Origin: Phytoseiulus persimilis | Taxonomy: Eukaryota; Arthropoda; Arachnida; Mesostigmata; Phytoseiidae | Direction: 5' to 3' | Length of the DNA: 64,000 bases | NCBI GenBank assembly: GCA_037576195.1 | Contig: CM075104.1 | Coordinates: 12,850,211 to 12,914,210 of the forward strand | Part shown: positions 38,842-51,271 of the stretch, piece after piece | Layout of the letters: every line of letters begins with the position of its first letter | Numbering within the stretch: position 1 is the stretch's first letter | The notes under the pieces: generated by a model | Databases searched by the model: none | What the model was told of the DNA's origin: nothing | The model's input: the letters and a program-made list of their open reading frames with translations, nothing else | Position numbers and translations under genes: made by a program

Positions 38842-41371
38842 ATGGACGCGGACGTTTCTATGCGAATAGTGGCCGACCACAATCTTCGGAGCGGCACTAT
38901 CTTAGGGCCCGTTAGTCCCAAAAGTTCTATCTCAGGACATGCCCTCGACCCATTGGCCTGTATCGCTTTCCGAAGCCGGGACGACTACCCCAGTGATGAC
39001 AAGTCAACCACATTGATGGTAAGTTCGCGATAGGAGATGGGTCCGTAGAGACAGGATGATCCGGAGGAGGTTCTCTGAACTCGACTCTCGGAATCAAAAG
39101 CTGCTTCCATCCAGTTCTCAGACCGGATTCAAAGGACCGAACGGAGTGAACATTATCCGATGTTCAGCGAGGGGAGCTTCGCTCCTTTCTCCTGTCATTC
39201 TCTTCGGGAGATTCCTTTCAATATGCAAAGAGATAGTTCAAGTGGCAATTTGTAAAACTCGCTCCCTATGCTTGCTGATAACGCAGAGAGAATGGATCGG
39301 ATTTTCGGTGTCACTTCTGTGCCCCCTCCCCTCCCTCCCTCTCCGCCTGATAAAGCAAGCGACAAAATATGAAACTCCGACCAAGAATATTTGGAAATCT
39401 CCCTTGTTCCCGGGAAGCATCGTTGTCGTTGCTGCGGTCGCCGAGCCGGCCGCGGCTGCCTCTCCCGCGTGGTGGCGGCGAACGGTTGAAGCCTTTTAAA
39501 ATGTAAAGTTTCCCAGGGCATTCGAGCGTGCCGCGTGTATGTGTCGTGATGAACAAGCAAAAGATGGAGAGCCCTAATCTCAGTGAACGCAGCAGCTATC
39601 GCGACGCGGAGTTTGACCCGCTCTGATAGATCTGAATGAAGTTTTTGCTCTTTTTCCCCGGGAACAGCTCTCCACCTGCCTCGCCAGCCGAGATTATTCC
39701 TGGCTCATGCACGTACGAACAGCTCGCTACGCCGAGGAGCAGAACGTCGAGGTTTCCATATTCGAGGGCCAGATCCAGTATCGGACTGCGAAAGACGTCC
39801 TACCCGGAGAGGAATTGCGAGTCTGGTTCGGCGCGGAGTTCAGTCAGATCTTACGCTTGCCGGCGTTCGCTTCGTTGGTACTTCCCGACACCGAGAAGAA
39901 GTACCGATGCGTGTTCTGCAGCGAAAACTTCAATTACCCCTATCCAATGATCGGGCACATAATGTACCGCTGTCCGATCCGCGACACGAGTCAGCCCAAA
40001 AGCCTCGAGGCAGCATCTATGAGGAGCCCTTCAACGCCACCCTCGCCACCTCTCCTCTCGCCACCTTCCAGGATGATATCTCCGGGCAAGTAAACTTTTA
40101 TCGTCGTTGTCCAGGGGCCAAACTCCTCGAGAGCCTCCAGACCCCTGAGGCGAGTCTCTCTGAGTCGCCTGCTTTCGCGATCAATAACCGTTGAGACATC
40201 TGCAGGACTTTCGGGTTCGACTCCGAATTCGCCTTCCACAACACCTCCGAATCTAAGCCCGGGATCTTCTTGGACGCCCGCTACAGTCCTCCCAGTGACT
40301 CAGATGAAACGAAAACGATTCAAGTCGTTCGACATCGCTTCGCTCACTGACGAGGGGGAAGGCCCAACGAACAATAACAAGGACAAAAGTGAGAATGGTC
40401 CTGACGCTGTTATCACCAATCTGAATCAAGGGTTAAACCTCATCAGCCCACTGCACGGTTCTCCTCAATTTCCCACCTACACTCCCTTGAACGGTATCGG
40501 GTCAACGATACCTCCGTCGCTTTCACCGTACAGCCCGACGGGTAAGTGGAGCTCTGGGAGCGGGTCGTATTCTTCCCTGGCTTCAAAGCTGAGTGATGGC
40601 ACGGAACTCCTTCACAGGTCTCTCAAGCCCGTTCAGTGTCGGCATACCTAATTTGGCGAGATCGCCTCCGGCCCCGAAACCGCGGAAGGCCCCGAAGCGA
40701 TCGAAAGCCAGTCCATCTCCGCCGTCAGCGCCCTCGGATCCGGCTCAAGCAGCTTTGTTGTCTTGCCTACCGCCGTCACTGGCCGCTCTGTCGATGCCGT
40801 CCCAGAACTGGTGCGCCAAATGCAATACCACATTCCGCATGACATCTGATCTCGTCTATCATATGAGGTGAGAACCTTTCCGCACACTGTCCGCTCTGCT
40901 GTTCAGGAAGGGCAGGCTCCCTTCCACGCTCCGTCACTTTGAGACTCGGGCCTGGTCGGCCACTCACCGAAATGAAGGCTCTCCTGTATTGATTACCTTC
41001 GTCGGGGCGAAGATGTTCTAGTTGCTTACTTTCGCACTGATCAGCGGGGGCGTCTGAAAGAAGGATGCCTGGCACCGGAGCCATATTTGTGACTTCATTA
41101 ACATCTTGCCTCAGCATAAATACGTTGTCGATTCATGTGGGTTCCCTATTTGGCATGACTCGTGCGTCGGAGCAGGGCACCGCTGCTTGCGAGCTGGAGC
41201 AGGATGACGAAGGTTTTCCCCACACCAAGTGTCCTTGTTTCCAGGTCTCATCATAAACGCGAAGGGGATCCAATGAAACGTAAGCGGGAGGAAAAGCTCC
41301 GCTGTCTCATCTGTCATGAGACCTTCCGAGAACGACATCACCTCACGCGTCATATGACTAGTCATCAATAG
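38842..41371 (+). CDS. PRDM8: PR/SET-domain zinc finger protein, PRDM8 type (5 exons)
   Basis: Likely DNA-binding chromatin regulator; vertebrate PRDM8 acts in neuronal and retinal development. Exon model: 38842-39018, 39668-40089, 40206-40541, 40618-40867, 41245-41371. The PR domain begins in exon 1 (NLRSGTILGPVS, IAFRSRDD) and ends in exon 2 (ARYAEEQNVEVSIFEGQIQY, LPGEELRVWFGAEF). It is followed by an atypical finger with C-x2-C then H and C. Exon 3 is Pro/Ser-rich with a basic KRKRFKSFDIASL motif. Exon 4 ends in QNWCAKCNTTFRMTSDL and exon 5 completes the linker and adds LRCLICHETFRERHHLTRHM near the stop; these two closing fingers are the PRDM8/ZNF488 signature. Donors GTAAGT, GTAAAC, GTAAGT and GTGAGA are clear. 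Phases match at junctions 1-2, 3-4 and 4-5; 2-3 is off by one base. The ATG lies one base after a good acceptor, so a 5' UTR exon probably lies upstream. About 436 residues. PRDM13 was considered; the C-terminal finger pair favours PRDM8. Confidence 0.82.
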
Positions 41372-44225
41372 GCTCGCAATCAACACCGTTTGCTGCATGT
41401 GTCCTGTCTTTTATGGTAGACGCGATCAGTAGATTCTCATCGTCCTCCACGTTCGATTAGGTATCGTTGCTGTTGACTCGCTGTGATTACTAGATAGCAT
41501 TTGTACCTTGAGCACATTCTGTAGGCACGTTTCCGTAGACAACATGTCGATTCTTTTGCAATTTTTACAACCCGAACAGTCATCTTTTCCACACCGCTAA
41601 TCTGCTCCAAGGGCTTCGAAGCCGCCCTCGAATCTTCCAACTTCGTTTCACCAGAATTGAACGGGAGAAAATCGAATCATTTAGCTCAACGCTCCCTCAG
41701 CTGTTCGCCCCGGATCCGAACACGAGTTGAACCTAGCGGATCTGGGTGGTGGCTTTATTCTGCGGATTTGGATACCCACAGAGGTCGTGGTGGTCTTTGT
41801 GCCGTGTTGACTCGTTTCGAGAGGCCCCGCCGAATATCCTCGAAACTATTCAACTCGAGTTCGCTGACACCGCCTCAAGCAATAGATGACTGAGGGGCAG
41901 GAGCCCTCGCTCAGCTAATACTGACGAAGCCAGTCGTAATTTTAGTCATTTTGATTGAAACATTTGTGAAATATCCGAGAACGAGGAGAACGCCGAACAA
42001 ATCAGGTTTTCCCTCTTTCCACCGAACTGGTGAATTCAACCAATGCCGCAGTTCCTCATCCTTGATCGAACTGTGAGGCCCGCCTCAAGGCGGAAGACCG
42101 CAAGTAAGCTTTACTAGGTATTAACAAGCGTCGTGTTCAGATCAGGTGAAGCATCTTCCCTTTCTAATCATGAGCAACAGACCGAGAAACCCGAATAAAG
42201 ATAAAGCAGTTATGAAAAAAAACCTCAGAAATAATTCAGTTACCCGTGCTTTTTATTTTCACTGCGAGCTCGCGTCGAGTCGCACGCAAGAAGGAGCAAG
42301 TTGTTGATCTGAATGACATTAGCATCACATATTTATGGAGATGCGGCGGAAACGCGACCCAGTCTAGATTGAGTGGAGTCTGTTGGGTATCTCGGCTCTA
42401 GCGGATGCACTCTGCAGATGGAGAAACCTCGCACAGATGCGGGCCCAGACTCTATGGAGCCGATGCTTACCCTTGCCAACCACCGAACAAACGAACCGGC
42501 GGACGGAGAATTTTCGTCTGCTCCGCTTACAGCCGTTGCGAGGACGCGAGACTCGTTTCCCTATGTTCGCTGGATGGCAGCAGCGGGTATTCATAACTTT
42601 GACTGACGGGCTAGGGCACTAGGAAAACTCACAGAATCGGAGATCGTTCGCGAAACGTTCGACGACGAAATGATTCTGAGCTTGCTTCCTGCGGCTACGT
42701 TCTGGATAACGTTGATCGGTTGATAGCCCTTTCAACTTCAGCGTTATCGATGTGGCTGCAGGATTACAGGACAGGGTTCCGCCTCAATCAAAACTCGGAG
42801 AGATTGCGGGGAAACTGTTGTACTTCCCGAATGCTAACGAGTGAACGCACCCGCAGCTGTCCGGGGTCTTTCGAGACGCTCGGTCGAAAGTCTCCCGAAT
42901 GCAGGCCCGACGCCGTGGAGAATCGATGAACTCAGCAGCGAACTGCTCCTGCGAAAGAGCGGCCAAGGCCCTCATTTCCATATGAAAAGAAATCATCCGC
43001 TCCCATATTGAGAAGAAGTCAGAGTCGTTCCTCCGTGGTAGTACAGGGCCCACACATGTCCCAAAAGAACATCTAATCATCATGGATACAAATGGCTCGT
43101 CGTTGCTCTTCCTCCGCCTTTGTTGGGAGCATGTGGACCAAACCGAAAGGGAACAAGAACGAGACCTGCTCAAAAGTCGACCAAGCTCTGGGTCTCAGCA
43201 AGCACCATTCCCCCAAACTTCAGAGTACGTATTAATGATCGACTGGACAGCTAAGACCTGGAGCACAAGATTTTGCTGGAACTTCAGATTCCGGCTCTTC
43301 GCTCTTCCGACCTAAGAACTTAGTCGGTTAGACTCATTCACTCTTTCCCGTAGAGACGCCTCCACTTCCAACAGCTTTTCAGTGAAATCGGATGTCACAA
43401 TTTTTCGAATCGATCGGAAACCGAAATGACGTCATCGCGCACGATAAAGTCGTTGTGCCTTTGCGTGGGGGACAGAACTGACAGGGACAGGAACACGGAA
43501 TCGTAGCAATGCTGATGCTGTATATTCTGCCAATCGGTGCCTCTGAAATGTTCCTGAAGCGTCGTCCTCGCTTTGGATATTGATTGAAGATTCTACACCA
43601 GCATTGATTCATGAGCTCCATCACGCTCATCGGAGGGAGACGATGGCGAATGCCAGGGGTCCTTCTTTCTGAGAGGGACCTCACCGTTCGCTGCTGACAT
43701 TGAACCATTTGGTCAGGATTCGCTACTGCGGTTCTCCTCAGCTGAGGGAACGCAAGGGTCTCCACAATAAAGTGTGAAACACTAACATCATGTTCACCAC
43801 GATCCCAGCTTGGGTGTCGTTGCTCAATTTATGAACAGCGGAGCCGATGGGCACCATACCCGCTTATACGAGAAAGTTCGCAAACACTGAAAGATTGTGC
43901 GGCCGATACGGGTACTGGCTCTGGATCGGTTCTCTCAGCACACGCTGGCTCCGAGAGTTCCCCGAGAGACGGGAACAGCAAAGCGATACTTCCGAGTTGG
44001 ATCCCGGGAAGCGCCGCCATGCGGTTGAGTTGAGAATTCTTTGCTCTCGGTAACCATCCAAGGGGTGGAACGAGTTCATGCTTCGCATCGGTTGAGGCAT
44101 GCACCTGTTTCCGAGTGGACTTTGGAGTTGATTGTAAGGCGTTCCAGTGTGAAGAAAGCGATTGCTGATCAAGTGTTGTTCTCGTAAGGTGTCATGGGGT
44201 AGGTATCCCGCGTCTGATTCTGCAG
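41372..44225. other. PRDM8-type 3' region and unassigned sequence
   Basis: First about 830 bases may be 3' UTR. A minus frame at 42784-43173 reads FSIWERMISFHMEMRALAAL and might be an exon, but no splice partners were found. Confidence 0.4.
42194..42199 (+). promoter_or_regulatory. Possible polyadenylation signal for the PRDM8-type gene
   Basis: AATAAA on the plus strand, about 820 bases after the PRDM8-type stop codon. No better candidate was noticed nearer the stop. The assignment is inference. Confidence 0.25.
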
Positions 44226-45120
44226 CTTATGACCGCGCATGGTGGCAGAGCCTCTCACGGGATCAAGATCAAGAAAGAGACCGCAAACACTCGAAAGACG
44301 GAAAGAGAAATCGTAAGAAAAATTCTTCTCAAAGCCTCCTCTGGCTCCTTATAAAAGAAACGCATCCATCTGAATACATCATATCGTTTCCTCGAAGCAG
44401 GTTTGACTCGCGGGTCCTATTGTGGTCAACGTCATGTTCTCCCTGAAGGTTGTTTTGATCGCGTCTGTGTTTATTCCTGGGGCGCTGACCCAACGGTACC
44501 CGTTTTCGCTACGTAAGTCGAACCTTGATTTTCATCGCCCGAATCCACCAAAGCCCAAGCGGCGCTAGCCATTCTATTCACGATGCCGGTCTCACACCAG
44601 CTTGTCTACGCGAAACCTTCACTGAAAGCCTTCGGCGGAGCAGGGATGACTTCTTCAAAATCGTAGCCAAAGCCATGGCTCCGGAGGGAGCTCCAGCGAT
44701 GTATGAAAACATGCGGAGAGAATACGCATCGCTCCAGAATGAATTCGATGTTCTGTAAGTTTGCTCGAACTTCCTCGTGGAGACAAGACACCAATGTCGG
44801 AGATCGGAGGTATCTGGACAGCGAATCCCCGAGTAACAAGAATATCTATTTTTTGTTTCCAGCTCATCATCCGTAACGGATAGCTTCAACGGTTGTCTTC
44901 AGGGAAGCTCCAGTATTTTCCGAGAACGGATCTGCGGGATTGGCGCGCGCAGGCGCTTCGCCGGTGCCATGAGCACAAGTGCCTCGAGGCTCGTCTACAG
45001 ACTGGCTAGGAATTTGACTCCTTCCTCGATCCCGTCCATGGATCGCCTGTTTCGTATTGCCAGAGCGAGCTTCGCGAGGATCCAGCGGAGCATTGCCCAA
45101 ACACGTCGCTGTTTCATCTC
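44226..45120 (+). CDS. Unnamed multi-exon gene, candidate exons
   Basis: Three exon-like blocks join with consistent phase. 44226-44312 follows GATTCTGCAG, reads YDRAWWQSLSRDQDQERDRK (charged, RS/RD-rich) and ends at donor GTAAGA in phase 1. 44601-44754 follows CTCACACCAG, reads CLRETFTESLRRSRDDFFKI and ENMRREYASLQNEFDVL and ends at GTAAGT in phase 2. 44863-45120 follows TTTTTGTTTCCAG, reads SSSVTDSFNGCLQGSSSIFR and LVYRLARNLTPSSIPSMDRL and stops at TGA. The charged helix-prone middle suggests a coiled-coil. No 5' end found and no family recognised. Confidence 0.35.
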
Positions 45121-45439
45121 ATGATGAATACTTGCGCGCGCTCCGTCGCCGGTGCTAACCAACCCCAAAATTTACAGACACGATGATCTCCGGTATCGTA
45201 TTCAGACCATTCTGGCATCGAGTCGAATAAATGAGCGATGTAGCTCAGATCTGAGCCTTATCCATGCTTCCTGGAAAGGTCCTGCATCTGGTACAGATGA
45301 GACGTGTGCCAAAATGTTGCGTCAACGGCTTGAAACGGCCTTTTTTATTGGTTTTACCGCTCGAGTGGAAATCCCCTAAAGCCCAAATGAAGCTTTCCCC
45401 TATCTCAATTATTTACTTTGCTGTGAGCTGAGGAAGCGA

Positions 45440-45749
45440 TCGCACCAGCGAGCCGCTCGGGGGACCCAAGGCTAGCCCGGCCAACGCCGGTGCCAGCATA
45501 ATGCAATCGAACATATGGTCCGCCCCCGACGATTCTTTCGCTCTTCGCCCTCAGCATATGTTGCCCTCGAAACCAAAGTCAGCCGAAATAGTGCGCGGCG
45601 CGGAGCTGCGCTTCGGAAACACTGGGCGGGCCGCTGACAACGTCGACATTTATGATCTCGACGACATAATCACAACACTACAAAAGCGCCGTAATTTCGC
45701 GATCAGAGAACTGACTTGGATCACGCAGCCCTTCTCCGCTGGAGTCTAG
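45440..45749 (+). CDS. Unnamed coding-like exon
   Basis: Open frame after a TGA, with an ATG at 45501, reading QSNIWSAPDDSFALRPQHML, AEIVRGAELRFGNTGRAADN and VDIYDLDDIITTLQKRRN, to TAG at 45749. A further coding-like stretch follows in another frame from about 45782, after an acceptor-like TTCCCCTCAG. It may belong to the gene called at 44226-45120. Confidence 0.28.
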
Positions 45750-48189
45750 CCGCCGGAGCTCGAGTCCCGATTCCCCTCAGTTTCGACTCCCGGACAAAAA
45801 CTCGCTTGCAGAACGACATCATCGGAACGCTCCGCGCAATGAATGTGCTCCGGAGGGCCGAGGGGTTTGCATACATATTTTGGACGGTTATAATTCCAAG
45901 TCAGCCAAAGACGGAGAAAATCTAGAGTCTAATTTGTTCATCTGAGAACCATCTCTCGTTTCCGCTCAGCGATTTCCATCACAATCCGGCTTGAGATTCA
46001 TTTCGAGTGTAATTAGAATCACAAGAGCGACCGATCCTAACAGGGGTGATGAGTACGATGTGGGAGAAGATGACGAGGAGGACGACTGCAAGTACAACTG
46101 CCGACGACAAAGCAGAGCGAGACATTTTAGCAGCGGAAGTTTCAGCTCAACTAAACCGAATCCTTGAATTTTAAGCAGGTCTTTGTCCGCGTTCGGGCTG
46201 GCTGGCCGTCCGCCCTCCTGAACGCCTGCCCACCCGCCAATCCGCCCCTGCCCTCTGACATTGCTCCGCTGGCGCTCCTCGACCGCCTTCTTCCACTCGG
46301 GAACAGCGCGTTTTCGAAGCAATGTGCGTCGCATTTTGGCATGACAAAATGTTTGTGCCGCAATTCTTCCTCTCTGCTGCGGCGGCGGCGGTGGTGGTGG
46401 CGGCTGCTGCCATTGCCGCGGTTGTGGATTGATGTCGTTCGTCTGGATCGACAAGACTTTTGTCTTTTCATTGTGTCCAGGGCCGCTGTTCTCCTTCGGG
46501 CCTGTGGCGTGTTATTAGATTTGCGCCCTGTCTCGCCCGCGGGGGCAGAGTGGGGTGATTTATGTGCTTGAGCACACTGTTGAAGGCAGGCGTTCCGAGA
46601 GTTATGCCGCGTTTTGCGCTGAGGTCGAGAAGTTATCGGCGTTCTTGAAGCGCAGACTCCGGAACCGGAATGACTGGAGTTCCGTGGCGGCATCGGGCGG
46701 GAGAGGTCGGCGGCTGGAATTCGTCTTCCATCCAAGACGAAACCTGCGACGGGCAGGATGCGCAGAACACGCGTGATATGATTACCACCTCTACCGATGA
46801 CCGTGTTCGCTCTATAGAGGGAGGGTGCATACATTTACAGCTGGCACAAACTGAACCCATCGGCCAAATGGTTCAGTGTTGCTTCTTTGTGCCACCATAT
46901 CTCAGCGTATCTCGGCTCACACCAGCAGCGGACGCACGACAAGTAGCAAACGCGCCCGTCTCGCGCGGCGATCGCCAGCTGAAATGGCCGTCGGAGACAT
47001 GCAGAATCGACCGTGACTCGACTTGCAACGCATTTCCCACGACTGGACCGACTGCGCGAGATTCCTGCAACGAGAATGTTTCACGGGACCACACTGCCTT
47101 GTCAAGCCGGCCAACCAACCTCGACCATCTTGACGCTCTGTTGTAAAGCTTGCATGTAGTATGAATTTTTTATCACGAGCATCATCGAGGTCAACCAGAA
47201 CAACCTCGCGGATTCCGGTCGCACCACGTGACGATAAGTGGAGAAACTCGCTCCATACTCTTCCCCCAACCATTTTTTCATGAGAGCCACCCGAATCCAC
47301 TAAATTTCAAGTTTATCACTCTGGGTTCCTGGTGTTTGTCAGACAGCGCTGTGCCCCTTGTCGGTTCCTCTGAACACGATTTCTCGACAGAAATTCAGTG
47401 TGGAAAAAGTCATGTCGATGAGTCTCTCGCTAATACAGTGAATGATGTTCCTCTGTGTTCGGGAGCTTCGGCGGCAGACTGGTTTTCGTTCCGAATTTCT
47501 TCGTGAGATGGGCGAGCGTCACCGAAGTCGGGGAAAATATGACCAGCAGGGATAAGCCAGATGGTATGACAGGACGAAAGACTTGTGTTGCTCCACGAGG
47601 AATCTGCGTCACTCGAACCAAGGTAACGCCGGGAATTTCTTTGGGAAAAAGGCCCTCTTGTGTTTTCTTGGTAGATATACATAGGTGCCCGTGGAGGTTA
47701 CGTGGGAGATAGGAGATGCATGGTTTCCACATCACGAGATCAGTTCGATCTAAGCAGGAGCTTACCCAGCCGCTCTCGCTGTAACTAGACCGACGTGGCC
47801 TGCAGGCTTTTTTTCTTCAAGTCTCACCCTCGACGTTGAGCCCGACCGATCCCATCACTTTTCGGGTTGGCCAAGCCAGCCGCTCCCTTGTCGTCGGAAC
47901 AGGTCAATCGACTGGAGGAAAGCAATCTCCTCCGAGTCCGATCCCCTGTTTTTCTGTCTCCATTGAAATCGACCTCCTATCCTCTAGGGAATGGGTTCGC
48001 CTATATTCAGCTAGAGTCGCTTTCCAACACGGTAAGAACCATCTCGGAATCAGAAAGTTACCATCACGGATTCCCATCTCGTCACGGAACAGTTGGGAAC
48101 CACATTCAAACTAGCGGGCTTAAAAAACCTCCTGGTCTGAGGATTTATTCCGGAATCGATCTGACTATACTTTCGGAGATCTAAGGAGG
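45750..48189. other. No recognised gene
   Basis: Contains the CGG repeat at 46.4 kb and ambiguous frames on both strands at 47.4-47.7 kb. Sequence at 47.8-48.2 kb may be the unrecognisable 5' remainder of the retrotransposon relic. Confidence 0.4.
46376..46414 (+). repeat. CGG/GGT trinucleotide repeat
   Basis: Run of GGC, GGT and GCT units giving poly-Pro or poly-Ala shadow frames on the minus strand. Confidence 0.75.
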
Positions 48190-49319
48190 GGATTTAGAGC
48201 GCCGGAGTTACGCAGGGCTCGGTCCTCGAACCGATTCTGTGGATTGCTGGCCACGATGGAGTCTTCGGAGTAGACCTCCTCCCTGGAGCTATTTCGCTGG
48301 CATACGCGGACGATCTTGCGCTGATCACGCAACTTTCTACAGTTAGCCCCACAAGAGACAGATGCTGCTCAAGCGCAGAACCGACGACCTCCCCGACCTT
48401 CAGGTTAAGGGACACCCTGTCGTGCTTACGAAAACGGCCAAGTATCTCGCGTTATTCTGCGATACCATCTCAAGGGAACAGGACACGTCAGGCTCGCCAC
48501 CAGGAAGGCAGCCAAGGTGGCAGGAGACATATAGAAAATCGTCTCAAGAACGTACGGAGCATCCGAAGCCCATAGAAAGATACTCGCGACAGTGGCAGCG
48601 TCGGTGGCTCTCTATGCAGCCCCTACCTGGTCGAAGAACCGCCTGAGAATGCAGCAAAAACGAGGAGCTCTGGAAAGGTCCCAAAGAGTCATGGGCATTC
48701 GAATCACTCGGTGCTACCAAACAGTCTCGACGGCAGCAATCATGGTCCTCGCTGGCACCACACCGTGGCCTCTCCCGGCAGAAGAGAAGACCCACGAGTA
48801 TCGCGAAAACACCCACAGACACCGCCCCTGTGACTCAAAGAGTGAAGATGAGCAAGGGAGAACAGACGAAGACATTGAGGAAGAAACCCTGATGAGATGG
48901 CGGAAAACCTGGGACGAGACACCCACCGGAATATGGACACACGAACTCATCCCGAGCATCATTAAACAGAGAGAGAAAGGATTCGGCGACAACTACTTCA
49001 CGACGCAGATGCTAACAGGCCATGGAGACTCCGAGAAATACCTACACTTCATAAACAAACCGACGGACCCAACCTGCAACTTTTGTTCCACGGGGCTGAG
49101 GACGACGTCCACCACACCATCATCGAGTGTGCCAGGTTCCGGAAGGAAATGAGCGGCGCGAAAACCGTCCCGGAACTGGAGCGTGAAATGCTCGAGTCAG
49201 ACGAAAAATGGAAACTGATCAGCAGAAAGGTAGCGTGCATCATGCTCAAGAAGCGAAGCCACCGTGCGCCAAGCCAACAGTCTCCTCAGCCGCAACGAAC
49301 GATGACGCGGCGTGACTAA
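48190..49319 (+). pseudogene. Broken reverse transcriptase of an R1-like non-LTR retrotransposon
   Basis: The pieces follow the order of the 3' half of an R1/LOA-type ORF2. At 48204 GVTQGSVLEPILW leads in frame to AYADDLALIT at about 48300, the palm with the catalytic YADD. Then, in other frames, come LKRRTDDLPDLQVKGHPVVL, VAASVALYAAPTW, LERSQRVMGIRITRCYQTVS, WTHELIPS, TQMLTGHGDSEKYLHF and a C-terminal zinc knuckle CNFC with H and C beyond it (EDDVHHTIIECARF). At least three frameshifts and a stop separate them. The 5' half (endonuclease and start of the RT) is not recognisable. Dead 5'-truncated copy. Confidence 0.75.
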
Positions 49320-51270
49320 GATGACGACGATATGTAAATAACTGGATGAAGTCACGCCGGTCCATGGGGGAGGTGCGGCCCCATGGACGCCGTCGAGGTA
49401 TTGAGACCCCCCAACGGGCGCCAAACTGTAGATTTCACGAAGAAGAACATGGACCAACCTCTGGATCCCGCTCTGAAGCGCTGCCCCCGAAACGGCAGAA
49501 TGGAACAGCACAGAATGACCCGCCCGACACAGAGGTCGGTCTGGACAGAAGCGAACAACGAGAGCAGAACAAGGTGACAAGCTTCGAGTTTTTGAGAAAT
49601 CTTTCGAGCAGTCGGCTCGGATGTTCCGGAAGTAATGCCTCTCGGTGGTTCCCGGAGCACCCGGAGCGGAGGGTGCAGTTTTAGAGGATTCACCTCACTT
49701 TTGAGGACTTGGAGTCCTGTTCGTCCGGAGGGATTTCTCCACCCGCCCCGCAGAGAAAAAAAAAATAAGGTGATTTAGAGGTCGATTTGCCTCTATGCCA
49801 GGTACCGCAGTCAAACCGTGCGAGCCGCGGCCGACTCCAGTCGACACGTTCGCCACGATTCGGATTCTCCCGATGACACTGAATGAGCTCTGACGTGTTG
49901 AAGATATTTCTGCCACATTCCAGTCGTGGGTGAGAGAGAAACGAGCCTCTATCTCCAGAGGAGGTTTCCACATGCGTGTTGCCGCGTGAAATCCGGTGGT
50001 TTCGATCCTGAAGAACAGATTCAACTAGGGGTGGTTGCAGAAGATTGTAACTCAGTATTGCAATTTGAGGACACCGGAGAAATCGGGATCAATAGTATCC
50101 TGCAACCAACAACTCATCGTCTTGCTCGTCGTTTGATTTCGGCTGCTGTATTTGCCGCAGAGCGAGAAAATGTTGGTCAACTCTCAGGTCAACAGACACG
50201 ATTCCTGTCCCGATCGCCCAACAACCCAAATAGTTTTCTGAAACAGCTCCCGAGTCAGTCCCGAACGTCGTGACTCGGAGTCGCAAAAATCCACGAGTTC
50301 ACGAGCCTAGATGGGGGCGCATAGATTCGGATATGGGTTCGAATCCCAAAATCTCTTATCCTGAACTAGTGATGATCAGCATCGGAGGCTGGCCGTGATT
50401 GGGGTCGATCGGTTCCCAGGCTCCTTCAGGAGCAGGCGCTCCTGTCTCGCTTTGGAGTGAACTTTCCTGGACCCATTCTGTCCTGACTTATTCTGCCACA
50501 AAACTGTGAGAATCCGGATTTGAGTCTAGTAATTCGACTGTATCGTGATCTCGTCACCTCGCGTCGCGCTCGATCGTGATCGTCCTTCGACGAACGTCAT
50601 CTGACGGCGCCTCACGAGACTGCAGACAGGCGGGTGGGTGGACAGTGGACAATCGAACTCTTGCAGGCACGACGGTGCCTTAACGATTCATGCCTTTAGG
50701 AGGGCCGCAACAACCTCGAATACCTCCGCGATCATCAGCACAACGACGTGGTTCACGCAAATACCGAGACATGACCTGGCTCGAAATACAGGATTTCACG
50801 CCCTCGCAGGGACTCGGCCTCGCGAGTCCGTGTCTCCCTCCCCCCCTGGTCGTGACGTCTTTGGGCGCCCGATGGAATGCGAGGGGGGCGAGGACGAGTG
50901 GAACCTAAACAGAATCGACGCAGACTGGAGGCCCAGAGGTCGATCAGCGAACCTTAGAAACGGACGCTCAATCAGCAAGTCTCAAAGAGAACACGCTCAA
51001 AACCGGCGCGCCACGGTCGACTTTAAAGGTTCGAGTCATGGAAAACTGTCATATCACTTCGCCGGCGGAAATACTGGAAAACTTTGGAGTCGTCCATGAC
51101 CGGAATCGACGAATAAGAGATTCAACCGGGAGAACGACGTATAAGTTAACAGTGATTCCGATTAGCAGAACATTCGTGCCCAGTCGCAGTCACCAGAATT
51201 CAGCGACTTCCACCAGGGGCGATTCCGATAATTTTCGTGGAACCCTTCCTACTGCATTGCTCAACTTTAT
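49320..51270. other. No recognised gene
   Basis: Possible retrotransposon 3' UTR at the start. A plus-strand block from 50689 follows an acceptor-like GCCTTTAG and is open in more than one frame, but no gene could be built. Confidence 0.4.
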
Positions 51271-51271
51271 T
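51266..51271 (-). promoter_or_regulatory. Polyadenylation signal overlapping the stop codon
   Basis: The minus strand reads TGAATAAAG at the end of the small secreted peptide frame, so AATAAA shares its first base with the last base of TGA. This would give a 3' UTR of only about 20-35 bases. Confidence 0.5.

Noticed and set aside
50263..50360. tRNA-like B box (GGGTTCGAATCCC) near 50336
   Set aside because: No convincing A box, anticodon arm or acceptor stem could be paired upstream; probably chance or a decayed tRNA-derived repeat.
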